From the NCBI RefSeq assembly GCF_003711515.1, contig NW_021167079.1, positions 4,660,677-4,724,676 on the forward strand: a DNA stretch of 64,000 nt, given 5' to 3'. This document shows, in pieces, positions 35,538 to 45,785 of the stretch (position 1 is its first letter; each line of letters begins with the position of its first letter). The notes under the pieces were generated by a model. The model saw nothing but the letters and a program-made list of their open reading frames with translations. It did not search any database and was not told where the DNA came from. The position numbers and the translations under genes are program-made. The DNA comes from Sodiomyces alkalinus F11 (Eukaryota; Ascomycota; Sordariomycetes; Glomerellales; Plectosphaerellaceae).

Positions 35538-36428
35538 CTATGCACCGGCGGAATACTTCACGAGGGCAGCCTTGATGGCAGGAGGATTAGCACCTTGAAT
35601 CTTGTCAACCTTCTGGCCATCTTTGAAGATGAAGAAGGTCGGCATGGCAGCGACGCCGAGCTCCTGGGCCAGATCGGGCAGTTGGTCGACATCGAACTTG
35701 ATGAAATGGACGTTTGTAAACTCCTTCGCCATACTGTTGAGAGGAAGAGCACATTAGCATCCTATTCACTCTAGGGCCAGCTTGGGGAGGGATCGGCAGA
35801 ATTGTCGTGCCGAGTAAGGATCTGGAGAGGCCGACGTACTCCTGAAACACCGGGGCAATCATCTTGCAAGGACCGCACCAGATGGCAAAGCTGTCCAGGA
35901 TAACGACCTTCTTGGAGGGGAGCACGGTGCCACCTGCACTGAGCGTCACAACCTCGCCTTTGATCACCTGGTAAAACTCCTCCTTCCTGTGAGTACACAT
36001 TAGCTCCAGCTCCTCGGGCAGCGGGGTAGTGGGTTGACCGTTGACCAATGATCAACGCGGTTTTCTGAGCATTGCATTTAATGACCCTCGGAGGACTTTT
36101 CTGCCGGGACTTACGAGCTTATGTTGTGAACGGTGTGAACGGGAGCTTCTTCGGAATCAGAAGCGGCGGCACCGGGGTTGGTGGCATCAAGAGCGGCGGC
36201 ATCGGGAGCGGTGGCCTCGGGAACAACGGCCTCGGGACCGGTCGGCTTCGTCTCGTCGCTCATCTTGGCAGAAGAGGAGTGGAAATATTTAATCGACGTG
36301 ATGGGAGAGTTTGCGGGTACTCTTGGATACGATCGTGAAAGCAGAGGTCGAAGAGGTCGAAGAAATCGATGAGATTGAACAGGTCTAAGAGATCGAAGGG
36401 AACGTGATAGCAGGGTAGTGGTTGACAT
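35538..36428 (-). CDS. Mitochondrial thioredoxin with extended N-terminus
   Basis: Three exons on the minus strand (36428-36115, 35986-35840, 35733-35538) give 218 residues. Residues 1-55 are a strong mitochondrial presequence rich in Arg, Ser and Leu (LLSRSLRSLRPVQSHRFLRP) ending near FHSSSAK. Next comes an acidic Ala/Pro/Glu linker (about 56-104), then a complete thioredoxin domain with active site FAIWCGPCKMIAPVF, VHFIKFDVDQLPDLA and the cis-Pro segment AAMPTFFIFKDGQKV. It would reduce protein disulfides in the mitochondrial matrix. A Met immediately after the presequence (KMSDETK) could give a shorter cytosolic form. Introns of 128 and 106 nt have normal sites. Confidence 0.92.
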
Positions 36429-36859
36429 GAGGGGCGGGCTGAAGTGCGGGGTGACGGATTTATAAGAATACTATTTGAAGGCACGGAATAATGAATGACG
36501 CCAGTCACGTTTGAGGGTTGTCAACTGCTTCCTAATGCGCTTTTCGAGCTACAACGTACCTATCCGTAGAGGGAACCAGCAGGAATGGTGCAGATTCTTC
36601 TCTGCCCACTAATTAATACTACCAGTATCCACGCAAGACAGACAGTCGGATCGGGACAATACTCCGAACATGCAGCTTTAAGGTCTTGGCTTGATTTGTC
36701 ACGGATTTTGGATGACGCCATTCGTTCATGCCACCAAGGTTGTGGAACTTTTTGAGTTATTATTAATCTCACCCCGTTACTCCGAGCTCGGACTTGTACC
36801 TTGCCTCTGGGTAGGCTTACCTAACTCCCTAGTGTACTTCGGAATCATGACCTAATAAA
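36429..36859. other. Intergenic region thioredoxin/NLR 3' flank
   Basis: Thioredoxin promoter and the 3' flank of the NLR gene. It contains TTACTCCG (36777-36784), the complement of part of the TACGGAGTAA motif seen elsewhere. No gene. Confidence 0.4.
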
Positions 36860-39800
36860 CTAACATACCGTATTGTCCGTAGTCGTAGTCGCCGTCTCAC
36901 AGCTGAGAAGTTTCTCGATATCCTCATACCCCATCTTCTTTGCCAACGTGACAGGGCATAGCTCGCTTTCACCGAGGAGCAAGTCGATCTTACGCCACCA
37001 GATCGCCATCTCACTGTCGATTAACGTCGTCCCAGGTCCAATATCTCCGGGATTTGTTGGACGGGACCTGACTGTCACACTCGCTCCTCGATTCAACAGC
37101 ATCTCGACCACTCGCGAATAACCGGACGCCGTCGCCGCAAGGATAGGTGTGATACCGAAGCTGTTGGCGACCTCGATATCCGGTTCGTCGTCCAGTATCG
37201 TGCGGACGATCGTTTCCTTTCCCCAGAAACAGGCCAACAGGAGAACATCCGCTCGCCGAAAAGGTGCTGGTTCTTCTTGCAGGCGGTGCATATTTTCCAG
37301 TAGGTACAATCCGTACTCCTCGTCCATCGGGGTGACGGTCACCAAAGCTCGAATGAGCCCGGTTCCCGCTGATCGTGCTCCTCTTTCCGTCAACATTTCG
37401 ACCACCTTGTACTTCGAGAATTCTGACTCGCCGAAAGTGGGTATAATTGGAAATGCCTTGAAAAGCCGGCAACCTTGGCCGTCGAGTGCTTTCATTCCTC
37501 CCTTCTCCACGTGCTTCCTTATGTGGCTATCGTTGGCCATGTCGAAGAATACCGATAGAGCGTGATTGAGCTGAGACTGGTTATAGTTCTGGCTCTTCAG
37601 AAGCATCTCAGTCAAGATGTCATCCCCCCATTTAGAGGCCGCGAATAAGGCCTCGCCGTCGTCGCGGGCTCCTAAACGCAGGATTTCTTCAACGGCCGTG
37701 ACGTCGTACCGAACAGCGGCGGCATTCAATCCACTCGAAGCGTCGATATCGTCCGCAAGCTTACCCTCTGAACTTTCTAGGACGAGCCTCCGGCATGTGG
37801 GCCACCCTTTCAGCGTTGCTTCTGTGTAAGCTGCTTTCAGGCTTGGGAGCCTCGTCTCTAGCGGTCTCGTATCTCGATCCAACAGCACTTTCAGGCACCC
37901 TTTTAGGCCCCGCGAAGTGGCCCTGACTATATGCTCTTCCCGAATGGCAAGCCCCTTATCGATGAGCATATGCAAGAGACGCAAGTCCGTGCTACTTCCC
38001 TCGTCCTCTTCAGGGCGTATCACCCACTCCGGATCGTGCTCCCAGAATTCAAAATAAGAATGAATGACCATCTCGGCTGGAGCTGCCTCACTCGTCGGCA
38101 GATTCTTTTTGCCCACACGGTACCTCCTGTTCACATCAATGCGGGTAGAGAGCAGCAGCTGAATGGCAGCCCAATTTCTTGCGCCCAACGAGGTGACAAG
38201 TGCACTGCCGATGAGTTCCGTTTCGCAACAAGGACGGCCCAGCATCCACCTGAGCAGGGTCGATGTACCGTTGATTGCGGCTAGGGCAAACAGTGGTAGC
38301 TCGTCGTCATTCTCATCAGCGACGTCGGAATACCCGGACTCGACCAGGCCATACACGATAGCGTATCTCCCCCTGATGGCGGCGTGATGAGCATAGTGCC
38401 GATCGGGGTGAAGGAGTAACGACTCTGTATGGGGGGGAACACGACAGGAAAAAATCCTTCTATCCTGGAATGGCCACCATTTGGCGAAATGCTCCCTTTT
38501 AGGATCGCAGAGTATGTTGACGAGCCCAGCAAGTTCCGAGGACATATCGGAGAATGTGCACTCCTCGCAATGGAGGAACCAGTTTGTCAAGGCATACTCG
38601 AGATATCCTCTCAGCCATTGGGGGGCTGCGCCAAGATAGTCCTCGTTTGACTTAGCCCATTGTCCCACTACTGGCGGGACTCCCCCTTCTCTCAGATGGA
38701 TCCCTCCGAGAAGGAGAAAGCGAATGCAAGACGTCGCCAATTGAAGTTCGGCTCTTGTTTCACTGACGAGAGAGGGGGTTGGACTACCATTCATTCTTGA
38801 GATCTTCAAGAGGAAATCCCGAGCAGTCTTGTGCACCAGGGAGACTGTTGCGTTACTTATGCGGACGAAGAACCCACCGAGTCGTTTGACGGTCCATTCG
38901 ATGTTTGGTTCCATGTCTTGTTGGAGGTCTCGAACTGACCGCGTCGAGCCCGTGATGTTCAGTGCGATATTGAGTTCCTCAAGGGTCAGTGCTCTCCTGG
39001 CCACTAGCAGAGTTTCGAGCAGCTTGATGGACTCGGGCTGGTTCTTGAAGCCAGCCAACTCGCTCTCGTAGAGCTGATCAAGGCTCAGCGGGATACCGTT
39101 TAGCGTCTCATTGATGGAGCTTAGTTTTCTCGAGGGCATGCGGGCAATAGTATCAAGGACCAAAGCAGCCCAGAGGAATGTCTGGTCGGCCCCCTTGCTA
39201 AGTTCCCTTCTCAAGGTACGAGCTGCCTTCGCTGACAATTCCGAGGCGTCTTCAAGTTCTCGCACCTTGCACTCTATCATCTTGTCGATGTCTCGCGCAA
39301 GGGCATCCGACTCGTCTTCACCTCGGAGTCGGATCGATCGCAGTGGCCGTAAACGGGCTTCCAAACTTGGCCAGGGTCGAGAGGTGACGAGAAATTTTAG
39401 ATTGGACGGGGCCTCTTCGCCTTCGCCGTTCTCCGTGCGGAAGTTGGAGGACAGTACGTCGCAGAACTTATCTCGAGTCGACTCGGAGCACTCATCAAGC
39501 GCATCGATAATACAAATGATCTGCAGATGACCAAGCCGTTTCGAAACCGCGCATAGCAGTTTCCATATCCCTTTGATGCTGCTAGTGAATGACAGGGAAT
39601 CTTTACGAGAAAAGTCTTCCATGGCGAGCTTGACTAGCTCGGGATGCGAGGTCAGGACCTGGTGGAGGATTGCGCAAAGCGCTTGATCCGCCTGATGACG
39701 CCTATCTTCACCGGCCTTGAAAAAAAACGAGCACACGAGGCCATTCTCGCCATACTCCCCACTCAACGTATCGATCAGGAACCGGGCAAGGACGGATTTG

Positions 39801-41374
39801 CCACAACCCGGGTTGGCAGTCACCCAAAGCATCGAAGCAGACGTCTCGGCGAGCCAGGCGGCGAACTTGGGGTGCTCGATGAACCATTCGCAGGTCCCCG
39901 GCACGGCCTTCTCGACTTCCAGCCTCTGCGACTCGTTGTCCACAGCTGCGCAGTAGAGGGCCCTGAAGCAAGCTGCAGTAAAGGTGGACAGTTGTTAGCA
40001 CCCAGAAGCAACAGAAGCAATCTCACCGACGTCGAACACGGCTCACCTTTTTCTTCGTCGGAGAGGACCAATGGATCTGCCTTTCGCAGAGCGGCATAAT
40101 CCGTCGTCTCGATCTTCACCACTTTTTCGGCGCACTTCTTGACGGCCTCCTGAGCCTCGCCCTGGAGGAAGGAGACCGTGCTCGTCCCGACGTATTTGAT
40201 CTGCTTATAGTCCCCCATATTCACGGCGCCGATCCCCGGAACGTTGAACCTATACAGCATTTCACTGGAAACCAAATTGTTGTACGTCCGATGGAAATCG
40301 CTCCAGGTATCCTCCGTCTCGGTCACGAGCTTCGTCAGACTGCGCGCAAGCTTTACAACGTGTCCCCCCAGCGGCTCGGACGGCTTTGTACCGGTCCCGA
40401 TGCTGATGAGGAATACATCGCGTTTTGGCCACAGGTCCTTCGCCTCATGATAGACCTCGAAGATGGGATTATTGCACTTGAACGCACCATCGAGGTAGCC
40501 TGCATTATCGTGATGGCGGTACTCCTTGAAATAGGTGCTTGCGGCAGAGGTGGCGCGGAGGGCCTCCCAGAGCTCGAATCGGCCTGGCTTCTGGTCTTCA
40601 GCTTCCCTTATATTGGCTTCCCTATTATCGTATGACCTTAGGAGGACGAGCTTGCTCTTGTCGGCGTTAACCGTGGTTACGAAACTAGACGCAACAGTCA
40701 GTCAAGAGGGGAGCACTGGAAGTGATGGAGGCGGTAAAACTGACACTTTACAAGGTGAGGTTTGGTGAGGATCTCGCAGAGGCGCGTTTCCGCTACCCTT
40801 CCGTTTCTCAATGATTTTCTTGACGATCTGCTCAAACTTTGACGAGTCGTATCTCTCATTAGCCGAGACGAAGTCCCTAGTACGACCAATGACGTTGTAT
40901 TTGTGTCGCTTGGGTTTAAAAATGGACTCGGCCAGTTTGATATAAGCGTCGTGACATTCATCGAGTGTCATTTGCAGGCACCCGAGCATGATGGCAATGA
41001 TCCTATCTCTCGCCGTCAATTTCACAACCGTCTTCCCTCTGCACACAAGGGAAATTTTACTTACCCGCCTGTACTCGTGCCCCCGATAAGATCGAAGACC
41101 TGCCATGGCTGAAGCTCATCTTTGGGACCCCGACCAGCGTTGACATGCTTCATCACCTCTCTAAGAACAACGATAGACGAGATTCCCCTGATGCCACCCC
41201 CATCTGTTTTAATAACGGTTTTAGTGATACCAAGTTCTCGTCGGCGAAGTTTCACGTTTACTGACCGAGAGAAAGCAGGCGAACAGGGCGGTGCTCATTG
41301 TCGCTATCACTTATCCCTGAACCCTTCAACGTTGAACACTCTGTTGATTGGGACCGACTCGGGGCGCACAGCAT
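36860..41374 (-). CDS. NLR-type protein: patatin phospholipase-NACHT-ankyrin
   Basis: Five exons on the minus strand (41374-41266, 41203-41065, 41002-40745, 40684-40047, 39972-36860) give about 1418 residues. Residues about 30-300 are a patatin-like lipid hydrolase with all catalytic parts: oxyanion loop RLLSLDGGGIRGISS, nucleophile elbow GGTSTGG, and YLDGAFKCNNP with the catalytic Asp. A linker with the GTCEW motif (about 400) leads to a NACHT NTPase with P-loop TANPGCGKSVLARFL (about 435) and Walker B ICIIDALDEC (about 537), then LVTSRPW and a winged-helix-like region. The C-terminal 700 residues are mostly degenerate ankyrin-type helices, clearest at GITPILAATASGYSRVVEML (about 1320). Such fungal NLRs are proposed to sense non-self or damage and trigger membrane-lipid hydrolysis or heterokaryon-incompatibility-like death; the role here is inferred. 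The start ATG is tentative. Confidence 0.92.
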
Positions 41375-42548
41375 GACGAGAGTACAAAATCGTGTATCAC
41401 AGACGACGGCACATCTCAACGTCTTAGCTAGAGCGAAACGGAACAACAGAGCAAAGTTGCACAAGGCATCATGTGGGCAGCCCAGCTACATTTTGAGGGT
41501 CTCGCGATATGTAGGACGAGGACCGGGGCCAGACAAGGAACAGGCGAAGTAAGTAAACTGTAAGGGTATGTGACAACCTCGGAGGGGTCGAGGCACGGTG
41601 ACGGGCCAGCGTCGCCAATCACGATGGGCATCAGCCGCTGGGCGATGCAGCAATGCCACAGCCAGGGCTGCAGAGAGTGTGAGCGACCTGTCGTCTCTGG
41701 CCGAGACGTGCGAGAGTCCAATGGCGGACGGCCTGCTTGCTGTCTACAAAAGACGACATGACTTAATGTCCGTCCCTTGTCATGTTTGCTTTTAGATGGC
41801 GCGAGAGTCGAACCTGGTCGTCGATACAGTTCGATCGAACAGCCGCTTAAGGTGTTGTTAAGCGCCAGGACATTTTTGAGCGGCGGCTATAGGCGTCGTG
41901 TCTCACATATTGACACGGTTGGAATCTGAGACACGTTAATGCTACAGGTAGCGAGGGGACGTCAGAATGCCTGTGCCTGCCGGGCCGTGGCGGAACTTCG
42001 CGTCGTCCCGCTTCGGGTCCTCCCCGCGGCCCTCCCTCCAGCGAGCACAGCCTCGAACTGACGTTGTCGTGTCTTCCAATTTTTTTTCCTCCCTTTTTTG
42101 ACATTTTACGGATGAACGACCCTTGCCAAGCCACACTGGAAACCCGGGACATTTCTTCCAAGCGAAGACGGCCTCGAGGATTTTCCTGGGAAAATGGCAG
42201 CTTGCCATTGGACGATAAACTAGAAGGGAAGGCCAAGGATGCCATGCTCCGCATGAAGAAGAACACATTGCCTGTTGGGACTTTATCCGAGTCGTATTCG
42301 CGTTCGGACGTTGGCTGGGCCCCGAAAGAAGGAAAGAAGGGGGGATTGAATTCCCTCATTTGCGCGCATGTTCTCCTTACTCCAGTTTCCTTTGGGTGAT
42401 TCTCGCGTTGTTGGTGAGGGCTAGGCCATGCTTGTGGTTAATTGAAATTGGTCTTCATACGACCATCAACGTCGACAAGACGTCTCCTCGCATCTAGGAG
42501 TGTTGTCGCCTGCGAGGAATCGCCGTGCGTCAAAATCTACCGACGAAA
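41375..42548. promoter_or_regulatory. Head-to-head region between the NLR and the RTA1-like gene
   Basis: 1.17 kb. A small hairpin (CGCTTAA, 7-base loop, TTAAGCG) lies at about 41843-41863. A 95-codon open frame starts at ATG 42112 (MNDPCQATLETRD) but resembles nothing I know, so it is not called. Nothing else is recognised. Confidence 0.4.
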
Positions 42549-43625
42549 ATGGACCAACCTGGGGAGGAGTTCTTCTACCCGATGTATGATACCTGCGACG
42601 GGGTTTCCGCGCGCTGTCCGATCGAGGCGACCACGTACGGGGACTACTTCACCCTGGGGGCTTGCGCATTCTTCGTCGGCATCTATGGGGCACTCCTCAT
42701 CGCGCAGGCGTATCTCGGATGGCGTTCCAGAGCCTGGGCCTTCGTCGCGTGGCTAGCGGCCGGGACCGCGTTCGAACTGATGGGTTACGCGGCGCGCATC
42801 TACATGTCCTTTAACCCTTGGTCCTTCGAAGGGCTCGTCATTAACAGCATGATGCTCGTGCTCGGCCCGACGCTGACGGCGGCGGCCATCTCCGTCACGT
42901 TCAAGCACCTGGTCCTGTGGTACGGGCCGGAATGGTCGCTGATCAAACCCGGGCTTTACCCCTGGGTCTTCGTGGGAACCGACTTCATATCCATCGTGAT
43001 CCAGGGCGCGGGAGGCGGAATCTCGGCCATCGCGAACGGTATGGAAGATGGCCGGAGCTTGTACGACGCGGGCTCGGCCATGCTGGTGGCAGGGGTGTCC
43101 TTCCAGGTGGCCAATATGGTGTTATGCGGCGCGCTCATGCTGGTTTACGTCTGGCGACGCAAGAGGGCAATGAAGCAGAAAACCAATGCCGGAGGGCACG
43201 GCGGTAGCTCAAAGAAGTGGAGTCTGTTGGCGGTGCTACGCGGGCACGAGACGGCGAATAGGGCAGAGCATATGGCCAAAGTCTTCATCGCGGGGCTCAC
43301 AACTGCCTACGTTGCCATCATTATCCGCTGCATTTATCGGTACGTCTGTTTGCCTGTTGCTCCCCGTCTCGTGTGCGAAGAACTGTAACTGACGGTTGTC
43401 GGTGCTTGTAGAATCCCCGAGATGTCCATGGGCTGGGCGAACGAGCTGATGCAGAACGAGACGCTATTTCTCATCCTGGACGGCGCCATGATACTTCTCG
43501 CCGCTATGCTTTTGACCGTGGTCCATCCGGCGCTTCTCTTCCCGTTCATGGGAAAGGTGGGCGAGGAGAAGGAGCAGATCATGGCAGAAAGAGCAGAACA
43601 ACGGGAGATGCGCGAGGTTCTCTGA
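42549..43625 (+). CDS. RTA1-like seven-TM membrane protein (lipid-translocating exporter family)
   Basis: Two exons (42549-43339, 43412-43625) give 334 residues. Seven hydrophobic segments start at FTLGACAFFVGIYGALLIAQ. Family landmarks are the GYAARI turn after TM2, the APTLTAAA-like VLGPTLTAAAISVTFKH in TM3, DFISIVIQGAGGG in TM4, and the end IIRCIYRIPEMSMGW across the intron, matching the RTA1 R-x-x-Y/F-R-x-x-E signature. Members include Rsb1, which exports long-chain sphingoid bases, and Rta1/Rtm1-type stress-resistance proteins; the cargo here is unknown. The gene is divergent from the NLR, which has a lipid-hydrolase domain, but a functional link is only speculation. Confidence 0.9.
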
Positions 43626-45785
43626 ACGGGATGCATGCATGTTGAGATGCGCCAACTGATACGACTATACGCAGGTTATTTTTAAAATATAAACACATAA
43701 GAGTCGAGGCAGTTCGAAGACGAGGGTTGGGCATCTGCGTCCGAGTCGTACAAAGCACTACATTGGACCTGGATCATCCGGGCCGTTCCATCCACGTTCC
43801 ACTCATCCCTGGGTCTCTGGGCATGGCTTGTCTTGGAATCGGTGCGACGTGACTGGACTATGAGGACCTGGACTGCTCATTTCGGAGACGCGAGTGGGCG
43901 TGGATTAAAGCTGTACACCACCGATCATAGTGCGCAGTGTTGTGATGAGCGTCCCTCGCTCGAGACGACAGCAACCTTCAATTTTCTGCCTTTGGCACAT
44001 GACGAAGGTACGTGGTCTGCTGGTCAAGGGCAAACGGCGCGTCGGCGGCCCTATGTTTAGTGATGATACGAAGCAATCGCTCTGGATGAGGCTGACCCTG
44101 AACTCCTGCTATTATCGCTGTAGCAGTGGGTGCGCGAAGTATTCTATGAGAACTCTCTAGATGGTAAGTCGGGATTGGCTACTGCTGCTGCTGCTTCTGC
44201 TGCTGCTTCTGCTGCTGCTCCTGCAGATGCTCAAGTGGTTGCGTCAGTACCTAGTAGAATGCGAATGGGAGGGAGAAATGACGGCAGGGCAAGAAAATTG
44301 ACGATCAAACTAATGTCGTTGGTGCCCTATAACCCTATAATATGAAACAGGAACATGACGACAGAGGACAGCGTCACGTCATTGGCCTCAGTCACAGCGA
44401 ATTAGTGTTGCCACCCATCAGCTGATGGTTTAGGTAGAGGTACATCCAACGGCTATAAAGGTACGTACCGGCATGCGCCATGCCGCGCGGAACGACCTCC
44501 CGGCTAACGTCGTAACGTACGTCTCCTCCACCTTGATTTAGGTACCCTTACAGGCTCCTGTCCGATTATAGATGTCGCATTTCAAATAATCCACGACATG
44601 ACTGGTCAATGTTTATATGTGCTAGCTGTGTATGCCTAGGTACGTACCTTAAGGTGCGAAGTATCGAGTCGAGAACTGCAGTACCTCTGCGCTGGCTACC
44701 TTGGGGGTGGTGGCGCGAATAAGCAGTTGCACGTTGCACAGCGGCCTTCACATTGACCCTGCGGCGTCAACGAGACAACTAAACGCCCCACATCTACATG
44801 TATACCCACCCCGGATCGGTTTTACTTGGTGTGTTTTTAGCCAGTGCTTAACTCGAGACCCCTGGTTTTACCGCCCAATGAGTGATGTCCCAGCCAGGCG
44901 CTCTCCCACCAGTACCACAAGTACATATACATGTGTAAAGGTACCGGGAGACTTGTCAGATTATCTTGTGCCTGTTTGTTGTGTTTGGGTTCCATGAGTA
45001 GCTCCCACTTCCCCGTCCTCTTCAAAACATCTTGTACACAAGTTCATCACCCCTTTCCCCCCCATGACTATCTTGCCTTTTGAGGTGATCCTTTTTAAAT
45101 TCGTGGAGATAAGCCGCTTCAGGCGTTGAACCGTTACCTGCGTTAGCTTACCTGCGTTGGCTCTAACCTAAGGCACCTTATAGATAGATTGTCAGGTTTT
45201 CGACACTACTGCCTGAGGTGCATGACATCTCCATCCATGAAAAACGTACGACCGCATTTCTTTCCCTCGATTCATTTCCTTCAGAGACGACAGGAATACT
45301 TGCAGAGCGCCTATGTTACCGACTGAAAGCACAAACTGGTCCGTCTCTGCACTCCCCATCTCCCTATTCGCAACGGGAGATCTCTTGTCGAGCTGCCTCG
45401 TGGACGCTCCTTTTGGGCCTTTCCGTTATACCTTCGCTAACACCGAGCAGCGCCCAGAACCTTTTGGCTTTCGCCCATCCAGCCATTAGTCCGACAATAC
45501 TTCCTTCCCATCGTCCAGCCTCGGAGGCCCATCTTGCATTACGATCCGACGTTTATAATATCGAACTCCAGACGCTTTTCTACGTTGCTACATGCGACCG
45601 GCTTTCTTCGTCGCTTCCACCCGCCGACATTCGATGACATATTCAGCCTAATTCTGAACGCTTATATCATACAGTAACATATCTACAGTGGAGGAATAAT
45701 AGCGACCAGGGGACGATATACCGGCCGAGGCGCATTGAGGCCGCCTTAGATCGGCTCACCGGTGCCACGTTCGGCGTTAGAAGTC
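43626..45785. other. Gene-poor 2.2-kb stretch with repeats and palindromes
   Basis: No gene is supported. Palindromic motifs cluster here: GGTACGTACC at 44460-44469, GGTACC at 44541-44546 and 44940-44945, and AGGTACGTACCT at 44638-44649. A CTG triplet block lies at about 44181-44223 in an intron-like setting (see findings). The last 600 bases are probably the NIPA-like gene promoter. Confidence 0.4.
44181..44223. repeat. CTG/CTT triplet block
   Basis: About 14 imperfect CTG triplets interrupted by CTT and ending CTCCTGCAG. A GTAAGT sits about 17 bases upstream of the block. Confidence 0.8.

Noticed and set aside
41795..41840. tRNA-like T-arm sequence (GTTCGAC context) on the minus strand
   Set aside because: The flanking bases do not pair into a T-stem, and no acceptor or anticodon arm fits.
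42112..42399. 95-codon frame between the NLR and the RTA1-like gene
   Set aside because: Good start but no recognisable features, no splice or family support, and intergenic composition.
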